Assembly: GCF_003205295.1 (NCBI RefSeq)
Contig: NZ_QJRP01000029.1
Coordinates: 1 to 57,169 of the forward strand
DNA: 57,169 nt
From: Pseudomonas mosselii
GTDB lineage: Bacteria; Pseudomonadota; Gammaproteobacteria; Pseudomonadales; Pseudomonadaceae
Direction: 5' to 3'
Position numbers and translations under genes: made by a program. Under the pieces are notes generated by a model. It saw only the letters and a list, made by a program, of their open reading frames with translations, ran no database searches and had not been told where the DNA came from. Below are positions 16,308-25,669 of this stretch, one piece after another; the first letter of the stretch is position 1; the number at the start of each line of letters is the position of its first letter.

Positions 16308-19300
16308 TTAGGCTTCCACCTGACTCCACTGTTTACTCAGTCGCTTGTCGGAAACCGCCACCTTCGTCCCCAGTTGCTGGGCAAACAACGACACCCGGTA
16401 TTCCTCCAGCAGCCAGCGGTACAGGGTCAGTTGCTCATCGCGCTTGCCTTCCTGCGCATGCTTGTCGGCGCGGGCCTGGTACTGCGCCCAGCAATTGGCC
16501 AGCTCGGCGCTCCACACCCGGTCCTTCTGCACCTGCGAACCCAGCTTCTCCAGGCGCAGTTCCACCGCCTTGAGATAACGCGGCAACTCCTTGAACCAGG
16601 CACCCGGCGTCTCCCGCACGAAGCCCGGGTACACCAGATTGGCCAGCTGCTGCTTGATATCGTTGAGCGCCACCGCCTGGCTCAGGTCGATCTTGCCCTT
16701 GAAGCGCTTCTGCAAGCCATGCCACAGCTTCAGCACCTCCAGGGTCAGGCGGGCCAGGCGTTCGGCGTGCTCGGTCCAGTTGCCGCGCTTGCGTTCGGCC
16801 AGCGAGGCCAGGCCCGCGCCATCACGCGGCAGTGGGTCTTCGCCTTCCAGCACACAGCTGTCGAGGCTGGCCAGGAGGATATCCTCGACCAGCGCCTCGA
16901 CCCGGCCCAGTTCACGGTACAGCAGCCCCAGCTCGGTCAGCCCCGGCAGCTTGCCGCGCAGGAACTTGGCCGGTTCCGCCAGCTGCTGCAGCAACAGGCG
17001 CTGCAAGGCGCGACGGTGCTGGAACTCGGCTTCGGCCTGGGTCGAGAAACGCCCTTCGCGTACCGTGCCGTTGTCCTCGACCAGCGCCGGGTAGACCGTC
17101 ATCGACAGCCCGGCGATCTTCTGCTGGGCAGTCTGCGCCACCTGCGCGAAGGCCTTGGCCTGTACCGGCTGCTCGGCCTTCTCGCTGCGCGGCAGGGCCA
17201 GCGCCGCCTGGCTGGCGGCGGCGAAGCGGGCGGTCAGCTCGCCGAGGTCGCGGCCTTCGCCGAGGAACTTGCCCTGGGCATCAACCACTTCGATGTTCAT
17301 GCGCAGGTGGCCCTCGACCAGCCCGGCCGCTTCCGCCCAGGCCTCGTCCGACACCCGCGCCCCGGTCATGCGCAGCAACTCCTGGCCCAGCGCCTGCGGC
17401 AATGCCCCCTGGCCGAACGCCAGACGCGACAGGGCCGCCTTGACGAAGTCGGGCACCGGCACGAAGTTCTTGCGCAGGGCCTTGGGCAGGTTGCGCACCA
17501 GGGCGATGCACTTGGCCTCCAGCAGGCCTGGCACCAGCCATTCCAGGCGTTCGCCCGGCAGGTTCGGCAACAACGGCGCCGGCACCCGCACGGTCACGCC
17601 GTCACGCGGGTGGTTCGGCTCGAAGTGATAGCTCAGCGACAGGCGCAGATCGCCCACCTGTAGGTGGTCCGGATACTGCGCGGCGGTGACCTCGCTGGCC
17701 TCGCGGGCGAGCACGTCCTCTTCGCGCATGATCAGCAGGTTCGGATCCTTCTGGCTGTTCATCCGGTACCAGCTGTCGAAGGTCGCGGTCTGGTGGATCT
17801 CTTCGGGCAGGCGCGCCTCGTAGAAGGCGTACAGCGTCTCCTCGTCGGCCAGAATATCGCGCCGGCGGGCCTTGGCCTCCAACTCGTCGAGCTGCTCGAG
17901 CAGGCGCTTGTTGGCCGCCAGGCACTTGGCCCGGGACTGGATCTCGCCACCGACCAGGCCGTCGCGGATGAACAGCTCGCGGGAAGTGACCGGATCGATC
18001 GGGCCGAAATGCACCGGCCTGCGACCGACCAGGATCAACCCGTAAAGGGTGATCTGCTCGTAGGCCACCACCTGGCCGCGCTTCTTCTCCCAGTGCGGTT
18101 CGAAGTGGTTCTTCTTGATCAGGTGGGTGGCCAGCGGCTCGATCCAGTCCGGCTCGATCTTGGCCACCATGCGCGCATACAGCTTGGTGGTCTCCACCAG
18201 TTCCGCGGCCATCACCCACTGCGGTCGCTTGCGGCCGATGCCCGACGAGGGATGAACCCAGAAGCGCCGCTGACGCGCGCCCTGATAGTCGCCCTCTTCG
18301 GTCTTCTGGCCGATCTGGCTGAGCAGGCCGCTGAGAATTGCCTTGTGCAGGGGCTGGTAGTCGCAGGCCTCCTTGTTCACCGCCAATTGCAGGTCGCGGC
18401 AGATCAGCGCCAGCTGGCGGTGGGCGTCGCGCCACTCGCGCAGGCGCAGGTAGTTGAGGAAGTTCTTGCGGCACCAGTTGCGCAGCGGGCTGGCGGTCAG
18501 CGCCTGGCGCTGCTCCTCGAAACCGCGCCACAGGTTGACTAGCGCTGCGAAGTCGGAATCGACATCCTTCCACTGCGCGTGCGCCTGGTCGGCGGCCTGC
18601 TGGCGCTCCGGCGGGCGCTCGCGCGGGTCCTGCACCGACAGCGCGCTAGCGACGATCAGCACTTCCTGCAGGCTGCCCTGGCGGGCGCCTTCGAGCAGCA
18701 TGCGGCCCAAACGAGGGTCGATCGGCAGGCGCGCCAGCTGGCGGCCCAGGGGCGTCAGCTGGTTCTCGCGGTTGACCGCCGACAGTTCCTGCAACAGGTT
18801 GAAGCCGTCGCTGATGGCCTTGCCATCCGGCGGCTCGATGAACGGGAAGGCGTCGATCGCACCCAGGCGCAGGTGCAGCATCTGCAGGATCACCGCGGCC
18901 AGGTTGGTGCGCAGGATCTCCGGGTCGGTGAACGCCGGCCGACCGTTGAAATCGTCCTCGCTGTACAGGCGGATGCAGATGCCCGGCTCGACCCGGCCGC
19001 AGCGCCCTTTACGCTGGTTGGCGCTGGCCTGGGACACCGCCTCGATAGGCAGGCGCTGGACCTTGGCGCGGTAGCTGTAGCGGCTGATGCGCGCGGTGCC
19101 GCTGTCGATCACGTAGCGGATGCCCGGCACGGTCAGCGAGGTTTCGGCGACGTTGGTCGCCAGCACCACGCGCCGGCCGCTGTGGGACTGGAAGATCCGC
19201 TGCTGCTCGGCCGGCGACAGCCGCGCATACAGCGGCAGGATCTCGGTGTGGCGCAGCTGCGCCTTGCGCAGGATCTCGGCGGCGTCGCGAATCTCGCGTT

Positions 19301-20213
19301 CGCCGGGCAGGAACACCAACACATCGCCCGGGCCCTTGCCCTGGCTGCGTTCGTGCTGGGCGATCTCGTCGAGGCTGGCGAGGATCGCCTGGTCGACGGA
19401 AAGGTCCTCCTCGACCTGGTTGCCCTCCTCGTCGTGCTCGCTGGTCAGCGGCCGGTACCAGGTTTCCACCGGGTAGGTACGCCCGGACACCTCGATGATC
19501 GGCGCGCCGTCGAAGTGCTTGGAGAAGCGCTCCAGGTCGATGGTCGCCGAGGTGATGATCAGCTTCAGGTCCGGGCGGCGGTGCAGCAGGGTCTTGAGGT
19601 AGCCGAGCAGGAAGTCGATGTTCAGGCTGCGCTCGTGGGCCTCGTCGACGATGATCGTGTCGTAGCGCTCGAGGAAACGGTCGTGCTGGGTCTCGGCCAG
19701 CAGGATACCGTCGGTCATCAGCTTGACCAGGGTGTTCGAATCGCTCTGGTCCTCGAAGCGCACCTGGTAGCCGACCAGCGCCCCCAACGGCGTGCCCAGC
19801 TCCTCCGCGACCCGCGCCGCCACGCTGCGCGCAGCGATCCGTCGGGGCTGGGTGTGGGCGATCAGGCCATGGCTGCCGCGGCCCAGCTCCAGGCAGATCT
19901 TCGGCAGCTGGGTGGTCTTGCCGGAACCGGTCTCGCCAGCGATCACCAGCACCTGATGCTCGGCCAGAGCCTTCTTGATCTCGTCGCGCTTGGCGGCGAT
20001 GGGGAGGCTGTCGTCGTAGCGAATGCTCGGCACGCTCTGCTGGCGCGCGGTGACCTGGGCGCAGGAGGCCTGGACCTTTTCCACCCACTGCGCGAGCTTG
20101 CCCTCGTCGGGGCGCTTGCGCAGCTCGTGCAATTGCCGGCGCAACCGATGGCGGTCGGCGATCATGGCGTGGTCAAGGTTCTTCAGCAGTTGGTCGATGG
20201 CGTGGTCTGTCAT
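16308..20213 (-). CDS. hrpA: ATP-dependent RNA helicase HrpA
   Basis: This 1301-residue DEAH/RHA helicase has motif I GETGSGKT (93-100), TQPRRIAA, motif II DEAH (190-193), motif III SAT, LATNVAETSLTVPGI and motif VI QRKGRCGRVEPG. The HA2/OB region and a very long C-terminal DUF3418 domain characteristic of HrpA follow. HrpA has been linked to mRNA processing and to rescue of stalled ribosomes. The ATG at 20213 gives the usual length; an in-frame ATG at 20252 would add 13 residues, and neither has a strong ribosome site. The large antisense reading frames here are shadows. Confidence 0.93.
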   Translation of the reverse strand: MTDHAIDQLLKNLDHAMIADRHRLRRQLHELRKRPDEGKLAQWVEKVQASCAQVTARQQSVPSIRYDDSLPIAAKRDEIKKALAEHQVLVIAGETGSGKTTQLPKICLELGRGSHGLIAHTQPRRIAARSVAARVAEELGTPLGALVGYQVRFEDQSDSNTLVKLMTDGILLAETQHDRFLERYDTIIVDEAHERSLNIDFLLGYLKTLLHRRPDLKLIITSATIDLERFSKHFDGAPIIEVSGRTYPVETWYRPLTSEHDEEGNQVEEDLSVDQAILASLDEIAQHERSQGKGPGDVLVFLPGEREIRDAAEILRKAQLRHTEILPLYARLSPAEQQRIFQSHSGRRVVLATNVAETSLTVPGIRYVIDSGTARISRYSYRAKVQRLPIEAVSQASANQRKGRCGRVEPGICIRLYSEDDFNGRPAFTDPEILRTNLAAVILQMLHLRLGAIDAFPFIEPPDGKAISDGFNLLQELSAVNRENQLTPLGRQLARLPIDPRLGRMLLEGARQGSLQEVLIVASALSVQDPRERPPERQQAADQAHAQWKDVDSDFAALVNLWRGFEEQRQALTASPLRNWCRKNFLNYLRLREWRDAHRQLALICRDLQLAVNKEACDYQPLHKAILSGLLSQIGQKTEEGDYQGARQRRFWVHPSSGIGRKRPQWVMAAELVETTKLYARMVAKIEPDWIEPLATHLIKKNHFEPHWEKKRGQVVAYEQITLYGLILVGRRPVHFGPIDPVTSRELFIRDGLVGGEIQSRAKCLAANKRLLEQLDELEAKARRRDILADEETLYAFYEARLPEEIHQTATFDSWYRMNSQKDPNLLIMREEDVLAREASEVTAAQYPDHLQVGDLRLSLSYHFEPNHPRDGVTVRVPAPLLPNLPGERLEWLVPGLLEAKCIALVRNLPKALRKNFVPVPDFVKAALSRLAFGQGALPQALGQELLRMTGARVSDEAWAEAAGLVEGHLRMNIEVVDAQGKFLGEGRDLGELTARFAAASQAALALPRSEKAEQPVQAKAFAQVAQTAQQKIAGLSMTVYPALVEDNGTVREGRFSTQAEAEFQHRRALQRLLLQQLAEPAKFLRGKLPGLTELGLLYRELGRVEALVEDILLASLDSCVLEGEDPLPRDGAGLASLAERKRGNWTEHAERLARLTLEVLKLWHGLQKRFKGKIDLSQAVALNDIKQQLANLVYPGFVRETPGAWFKELPRYLKAVELRLEKLGSQVQKDRVWSAELANCWAQYQARADKHAQEGKRDEQLTLYRWLLEEYRVSLFAQQLGTKVAVSDKRLSKQWSQVEA

Positions 20214-20318
20214 GGGGCTTTTTAATGATGCAGGCGAGTGCTGCTTTTTCATGATCGGCAGGCGTAAGAGGCGGGATTGTCGCAGATTTGCGAAATCGAT
20301 GCTGCCTGTGCCCGCCGT

Positions 20319-20570
20319 TCAGTCGCGATCACGCTCGAAATAGCGGGAGCGCTTGAAAAACAGCAGCGTTGCAACTGCATCACAAAGAATCCACCAGTAC
20401 ATCCCATCCAGCCGCAAGAATTCACGCTCGCCAAGTTGTGTGCACGCCGTTATGCCAGTTGCCATCAACGCCACGCAGACGCAGCCTCTGAGCGTTGGTG
20501 AGCGACATGCCCAGTCAAGCAATAGGCCGGCGACCAGCCCATAAAGGGTAAGGAGAAAGATCTCAGTCAT
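20319..20570 (-). CDS. small membrane protein of unknown function
   Basis: This encodes 83 residues with three hydrophobic stretches at about 3-21, 27-44 and 56-72 and a basic end (FKRSRYFERDRD), consistent with a small inner-membrane protein. AAGGGTAG lies 6-7 bases before the ATG. Local GC is visibly lower than in neighbouring genes. I do not recognise a family. It may be a lineage-specific gene; that it is coding rests on the ribosome site and the membrane pattern only. Confidence 0.5.
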   Translation of the reverse strand: MTEIFLLTLYGLVAGLLLDWACRSPTLRGCVCVALMATGITACTQLGEREFLRLDGMYWWILCDAVATLLFFKRSRYFERDRD

Positions 20571-21119
20571 GGCTACCCTTCAATCAAATGATGAACATCA
20601 GGCTGGACGTCTGAGGACCTATGTCAGATGGGCGATTACCTGATAAGTCCTTTGCGCTTGCATGGCGATCCCTGACCATTCCTACAAAGAAAGGGACTTT
20701 CACCGCTGGCGCGCCACCTGCCAATTAGCCTAGGTCCGAGAAAACTGTGGGAAGCTTCCTAAGCTGCTGCGACGCGGCGAACAAACCTTGCCAATGTTTA
20801 GCTGCCACCGGAATGAACGTCGCCATTCACTGCTTTAATCAACCTTACAGGCCATGTGAGTATCCAGGGATGCTTCCCGACCCGATGATTGCCCGCCCGC
20901 TGCCCTACCCTTCGCTGCCGAAGGCCCGGGCCCGTGCCGGTGAAAATCCGCTGGTCCATATCATCCTGGCGTTCTGGGCGCTGTGGCACTGCCGCCACGC
21001 GCGCCCACCGGACACGTCGCTCACGCACTCCTGACCCGACCCGGCCGCCTTCTGGCCGATTGACTCAGCCTGACCGCTCGCCTGCGCGGCGGTCACGTGT
21101 GCCCCAGAGCGAATCCACC
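20571..21119. other. 549-base GC-poorer spacer upstream of the glutamine synthetase-like gene
   Basis: The first 300 bases are less GC-rich than the rest of the window and hold no convincing gene. TGGCGCG-CCAC-CTGCC at 20707-20722 has the exact GG-N10-GC spacing of a sigma-54 promoter, with mismatches in both elements. A 49-codon open frame at 20885-21034 could be a leader peptide or chance. No terminator or REP is visible. Confidence 0.4.
20707..20722 (+). promoter_or_regulatory. possible sigma-54 (-24/-12) promoter
   Basis: TGGCGCGCCACCTGCC keeps the invariant GG and GC separated by ten bases; the consensus is TGGCACG-N4-TTGCW. Nitrogen-regulated glutamine synthetase-like genes are plausible sigma-54 targets, but the site is about 400 bases before the coding start and could be chance. 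Confidence 0.3.
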
Positions 21120-22484
21120 ATGCACTTTGCCCCCGCAGAGCAAGCCAGGCGTTTCCTGGCCGACAACCCCGATATCGACCTGATCGAGCTGTTCCTCCTC
21201 GACGCCAACGGCGTGCCCCGCGGCAAGCTGCTGCACCGCGAGGAGCTGCTGGCGGTGTTCGAAAGCGGCCGCCCGCTGCCCAGCACCATCCTCGGCCTGA
21301 CCCTCAACGGCGACGATGTCGAAGACTCCGGCCTGGTCTGGGACGTCGGCGACATCGACTGCCGCGCATACCCGCTGGACGGCAGCCTGGTGCGCCTGCC
21401 CTGGCGCCGGGTGCCGACCGCCGCCGTGCAGGTCAGCATGCACCCCAGCGAAGGCCTGCCGGCCAGCGTGGCCGATCCGCGCCATGTGCTGCTGCGGGTG
21501 ATCGACGCGCTCAAGGCCGATGGTTTCCACCCGGTGATGGCCTGCGAGCTGGAGTTCTACCTGCTCGACCAGCAGCGCGACGCCCAGGGCCGGCCGCAGC
21601 CGGCGCTGGACAGCGACGGCGGGCGTCCACGCGGGACCCAGGTGTATGGCCTGCGCGAGCTGGAGCAGATCGAACCCTTCCTCGCCGACCTCTATGCCGC
21701 CTGCAAGGCCCAGGGCATCCCGGCCCGCACGGCGATCTCCGAATACGCGCCCGGCCAGGTGGAGATCACCCTGGAACACGGCGACGCACTCGAGGCGATG
21801 GACCAGGCCGTGCGCTACAAGCGCCTGGTCAAGGGCATCGCCAACGCCCACGGCATGCAGGCCTGCTTCATGGCCAAGCCGTTCGCCCAGCTGGCCGGCA
21901 CCGGCATGCACATGCACTTGAGCCTGGCGGACGCTGCCGGCAACAACCTGTTCGCCAGCGAGGACAAGGCCGGCACCCCGCTGCTGCATCATGCGGTGGC
22001 CGGCATGCTGCGTCACCTGCGCGAATCGCTGCTGCTGTTCTGCCCCAACGCCAATTCGTTCCGCCGCTTCCAGGCCAACAGCTATGCGCCGCTGGCGCCG
22101 ACCTGGGGCGTGGACAACCGCACCGTCAGCCTGCGCGTGCCCGGCGGCCCGGCCAACAGCCGGCATATCGAGCACCGCATCTGCGGCGCCGACGCCAACC
22201 CCTACCTGGCCGCCGCGGCGATCCTCGCCGCCACCCACCAGGGCATCCGTGAACAACTCGATCCCGGCGCCCCGGTCGAGGGCAACGGCTATGCCCAGGC
22301 CGGCGAACACCTGCCCACCGACTGGCTAACCGTCCTCGAGGCCTTGGAAAATTCGAGCTGGGCCCGGGAGGCGCTGGGCGAGGCCTTCCTCGGCGTCTAC
22401 CTCAAGGTCAAGCGCGCCGAGTACCGCCAGTTCATGGCCGAGGTCGGCGAGCAGGACTGGCGCTGGTACCTGCACCAGGCCTGA
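21120..22484 (+). CDS. glutamine synthetase-family gamma-glutamyl-polyamine ligase
   Basis: This 454-residue protein has the glutamine synthetase catalytic domain: ELEFYLLD metal-binding strand, ATP-site GTGMHMHLSL, and PTWGVDNRTVSLRVP. The short N-terminal beta-grasp holds DANGVPRGKLL. This layout and the lack of the adenylylation loop fit the PuuA/SpuI/PauA group, which uses ATP to join glutamate to putrescine or another amine. The FAD oxidase 29 bases downstream supports that role. I chose the ATG at 21120, where the conserved sequence begins, although its ribosome site is weak. The promoter is uncertain. Confidence 0.8.
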   Translation: MHFAPAEQARRFLADNPDIDLIELFLLDANGVPRGKLLHREELLAVFESGRPLPSTILGLTLNGDDVEDSGLVWDVGDIDCRAYPLDGSLVRLPWRRVPTAAVQVSMHPSEGLPASVADPRHVLLRVIDALKADGFHPVMACELEFYLLDQQRDAQGRPQPALDSDGGRPRGTQVYGLRELEQIEPFLADLYAACKAQGIPARTAISEYAPGQVEITLEHGDALEAMDQAVRYKRLVKGIANAHGMQACFMAKPFAQLAGTGMHMHLSLADAAGNNLFASEDKAGTPLLHHAVAGMLRHLRESLLLFCPNANSFRRFQANSYAPLAPTWGVDNRTVSLRVPGGPANSRHIEHRICGADANPYLAAAAILAATHQGIREQLDPGAPVEGNGYAQAGEHLPTDWLTVLEALENSSWAREALGEAFLGVYLKVKRAEYRQFMAEVGEQDWRWYLHQA

Positions 22485-22513
22485 TGCCCACGAGATTACA
22501 AGAAGGAACAAGC

Positions 22514-23821
22514 ATGAACGCAGCAGTGAACAACGGCCCGGCCCAGCGCGCGCCGTCCTATTACAGCGCCACCCTCAACGACACGACCGAATACCCCACG
22601 CTCAAGGGCACGGTGCAGGTGGATGTGGCGATCATCGGCGGCGGCTTCACCGGCGTGGCCACCGCCGTGGAGCTGGCCGAGCGTGGCCTGAAAGTGGCCA
22701 TCGTCGAGACCAACCGCATCGGCTGGGGCGCCAGCGGGCGCAACGGCGGCCAGGTCACCGGCAGCCTGTCGGGCGACGAGGCCATGCGCACGCAGATGCG
22801 CGACCGGCTGGGCGCCGAGGTGGACGATTTCATCTGGCACCTGCGCTGGCGCGGCCACCAGATCATCGAGCAGCGCGTCGAGCGCTACGGCATCCAGTGC
22901 GACCTCAAGCACGGCCACCTGCACGCGGCGATGAAACCGTCGCACATGAACGAGCTGCGCGCCTTCGAGGCCGAGGCCCAGCGCCGTGGGATGGGTGACC
23001 AGGTACAACTGCTCGACCGCAGCGCCATGCAACGCCACCTGCAAAGCCCGCTGTACCTCGGCGCGCTGAAGAACCGCCGCAACCTGCACCTGCACCCGCT
23101 CAACCTGTGCCTGGGCGAGGCCCGCGCCGCCCACGGGCTGGGTGCGCTGGTGTTTGAAAACTCCGAGGTGCTGGAGATCGTCCACGGCCCGCGCCCGGCG
23201 GTGGTCACCGCCCAGGGACGGATCGAGGCACGTCAGGTGATGCTGGCCGGCGATGTGTATCACAAGCTGGAGAAGCGCCAGCTCAAGGGCAAGATCTTCC
23301 CGGCCATGGGTGGCATCGTCACCACCGCGCCGCTGGGCGAGCTGGCCGAGCAGATCAACCCGCAGGACCTGGCGGTGTACGACTGCCGTTTCGTCCTCGA
23401 CTACTACCGCCTGACCGCCGACAAGCGCCTGCTGTTCGGCGGCGGCGCCAACTACTCCGGGCGCGACTCGCGGGACATCGAAGGCGAGCTGCGCCCGTGC
23501 ATCGAGCGCACATTCCCGGCGCTCAAGGGCGTGCCGATCGAGTTCCAGTGGAGCTGCGCCATGGGCATCGTGGTCAACCGCATCCCGCAGCTGGGCAAGC
23601 TGTCGGACAACGTCTGGTACTGCCAGGGGTATTCCGGGCATGGCATCGCCACCAGCCACATCATGGGCGAGATCATGGCCGAGGCGCTGACCGGGACGCT
23701 GGAGAAGTTCGATACCTTTGCCGGGTGCCGGCACATCAAGGTACCGATGGGCGACCTGCTGGGCAATCCGTTGCTGGCGGCGGGGATGTGGTATTACCAG
23801 ATGCTTGAAAAGCTGCGCTGA
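22514..23821 (+). CDS. FAD-dependent oxidoreductase, PuuB-like (gamma-glutamylputrescine oxidase)
   Basis: This 435-residue DAO-family enzyme has an N-terminal dinucleotide-binding motif VDVAIIGGGFTGVATA (GxGxxG at 42-47), a second FAD contact GWGASGRNGGQV, and the C-terminal WYCQGYSGHGIATSH typical of PuuB and related amine oxidases. It would oxidise the gamma-glutamylated amine made by the preceding ligase to an aldehyde and hydrogen peroxide in the cytoplasm. AAGAAGGA lies before the ATG. The two genes form a tight unit closed by a REP pair. The later pathway genes (puuC, puuD) are not in the window. Confidence 0.82.
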   Translation: MNAAVNNGPAQRAPSYYSATLNDTTEYPTLKGTVQVDVAIIGGGFTGVATAVELAERGLKVAIVETNRIGWGASGRNGGQVTGSLSGDEAMRTQMRDRLGAEVDDFIWHLRWRGHQIIEQRVERYGIQCDLKHGHLHAAMKPSHMNELRAFEAEAQRRGMGDQVQLLDRSAMQRHLQSPLYLGALKNRRNLHLHPLNLCLGEARAAHGLGALVFENSEVLEIVHGPRPAVVTAQGRIEARQVMLAGDVYHKLEKRQLKGKIFPAMGGIVTTAPLGELAEQINPQDLAVYDCRFVLDYYRLTADKRLLFGGGANYSGRDSRDIEGELRPCIERTFPALKGVPIEFQWSCAMGIVVNRIPQLGKLSDNVWYCQGYSGHGIATSHIMGEIMAEALTGTLEKFDTFAGCRHIKVPMGDLLGNPLLAAGMWYYQMLEKLR

Positions 23822-23833
23822 GCCGCAACCTCT

Positions 23834-23951
23834 CTGTAGGAGCGGCCTTGTGTCGCGAAAGGGCTGCAAAGCAGCCCCGGGATTTCAGCGACAACGCATC
23901 AAACGATGGGGGTGCTTCGCACCCCTTTCGCGACACAAGGCCGCTCCTACA
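23834..23951. repeat. inverted pair of REP elements (class A)
   Basis: Facing copies of GGAGCGGCCTTGTGTCGCGA lie about 50 bases apart, with GGGCTGC and GGGGTGC hairpins, between convergent puuB-like and fadD1 genes. Confidence 0.92.
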
Positions 23952-23971
23952 CCGACCGCGCAGCCTGCAGA

Positions 23972-25669
23972 TCAAGCGATCTTCTTCAGGCCCTGCTTCT
24001 TCAGCTCTTCGTCGCGCAGCTCACGGCGCAGGATCTTGCCGACGTTGGTGGTCGGCAGCGCGTCGCGGAACTCGATGGCCTTGGGCACCTTGTAGCCGGT
24101 GACGTTGGCGCGCATGTGCTCCATCACCTGTTCCTTGGTCAGGGTCATGCCCGGCTTGACCACGATGAACACCTTGATCACCTCGCCGGACTTCTCGTCC
24201 GGGATGCCGATGGCCGCGCACTGCAGCACGCCCGGCAGCGCGGCGAGCACATCTTCGAGCTCGTTGGGGTACACATTGAAGCCTGACACCAGGATCATGT
24301 CCTTCTTGCGGTCGACGATGCGCATGTAGCCGTCCGGCTGGATCAGGGCGATGTCGCCGGTCTTCAGCCAGCCATTGCTGTCGATGATCTCGGCGGTGGC
24401 ATCTTCACGCTGCCAGTAGCCCTTCATCACCTGCGGCCCCTTGATGCACAGCTCGCCCACCTCGCCCAGGGGCAATTCCTGGCCGTTGTCGTCGATGATC
24501 TTGCACAGGGTGGACGGCACCGGGATGCCGATGGTCCCCAGCTGGTTGGCCGAAGTCGGGTTGACCGCCGCCACCGGGCTGGTCTCGGTCATGCCGTAGC
24601 CTTCGCAGATGGCGCAGCCGGTCACCGTCTTCCAGCGCTCGGCCACGCTCTGTTGCAGGGCCATGCCGCCGGACAGGGTGATCTTCAGCGCCGAGAAGTC
24701 GAGGTTGCGGAACGTCTCGTTGTTGCACAGGGCGACGAACAGTGTGTTGAGGCCGATGAAGCCGCTGAACTTCCACTTGCCCAGTTCCTTGACCATGGCC
24801 GGCAGGTCGCGCGGGTTGCTGATCAGCACGTTGTGGTTGCCGATGAGCATCATGGCCATGCAATGGAAGGTGAAGGCGTAGATGTGGTACAGCGGCAGCG
24901 GGGTGATGAGGATCTCGCAACCTTCGTGCAGGTTCGAGCCCATCAGCGCACGGCACTGTAGCATGTTGGCAACCAGGTTGCGGTGGGTGAGCATCGCGCC
25001 CTTGGCCACGCCAGTGGTGCCGCCGGTGTACTGCAGCACCGCAACATCGCCGGACTGCGGGTTGGCCTCGGTCACCGCGCCGCCCTTGCCCAGCGCCAGG
25101 GCATCGTTGAAGCGCACGGCGCCCGGCAGGTGGTAGGCCGGCACCATTTTCTTCACGTACTTGATGACGCTGTTGATCAACAGGCGCTTGAGGGGTGGCA
25201 ACAGGTCGGCCACTTCGGTGACAATGACATGTTTGACCTGGGTCTTGGGCACCACCTTTTCCGCCAGGTGCGCCATGTTGGCCAGGCACACCAGGGCCTT
25301 GGCTCCGGAATCGTTGAACTGGTGCTCCAACTCCCGCGCGGTGTACAGCGGGTTGGTGTTGACCACGATCAGGCCGGCACGCATGGCGCCGAACACGGCA
25401 ACGGGATACTGCAGGACGTTGGGCAGCTGGACCGCGATGCGATCACCCGGCTTCAGGTCGGTGTGCTGTTGCAGCCAGGCGGCGAAGGCGCCGGACAGGG
25501 TGTACAGCTCACCGTAGGTGATGGTCTTGCCCAGGTTGCTAAAGGCAGGTTTGTCGGCAAAGCGTTGGCAGGATTGCTTGAGTACCGCCTGGATATTGGG
25601 GAATTCGTCAGGATTGATGTCCGCCGTGACCCCGGCTGGGTACTTATCCTTCCAAAAATGTTCGATCAT
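23972..25669 (-). CDS. fadD1: long-chain acyl-CoA synthetase FadD1
   Basis: This 565-residue adenylate-forming enzyme has the AMP-binding signature YTGGTTGVAKGA at 214-225, GYGMTETSP, the hinge motif GWLKTGDIA with VDRKKDMILVSGFNVYPNE, and a C-terminal catalytic Lys region NVGKILRRELR. It converts fatty acids to acyl-CoA at the inner membrane for beta-oxidation. I chose the ATG at 25669 because GGAG precedes it by 8 bases; an upstream ATG at 25690 adds seven residues. Its paralogue lies 345 bases upstream on the same strand, the tandem known from P. putida and P. aeruginosa. Confidence 0.93.
   Translation of the reverse strand: MIEHFWKDKYPAGVTADINPDEFPNIQAVLKQSCQRFADKPAFSNLGKTITYGELYTLSGAFAAWLQQHTDLKPGDRIAVQLPNVLQYPVAVFGAMRAGLIVVNTNPLYTARELEHQFNDSGAKALVCLANMAHLAEKVVPKTQVKHVIVTEVADLLPPLKRLLINSVIKYVKKMVPAYHLPGAVRFNDALALGKGGAVTEANPQSGDVAVLQYTGGTTGVAKGAMLTHRNLVANMLQCRALMGSNLHEGCEILITPLPLYHIYAFTFHCMAMMLIGNHNVLISNPRDLPAMVKELGKWKFSGFIGLNTLFVALCNNETFRNLDFSALKITLSGGMALQQSVAERWKTVTGCAICEGYGMTETSPVAAVNPTSANQLGTIGIPVPSTLCKIIDDNGQELPLGEVGELCIKGPQVMKGYWQREDATAEIIDSNGWLKTGDIALIQPDGYMRIVDRKKDMILVSGFNVYPNELEDVLAALPGVLQCAAIGIPDEKSGEVIKVFIVVKPGMTLTKEQVMEHMRANVTGYKVPKAIEFRDALPTTNVGKILRRELRDEELKKQGLKKIA

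Noticed and set aside
20747..20884. Upstream extension of the small frame before the glutamine synthetase-like gene.
   Set aside because: Cysteine-rich, non-conserved-looking sequence with AT-richer codons and no ribosome site; if anything is coded it begins at 20885.
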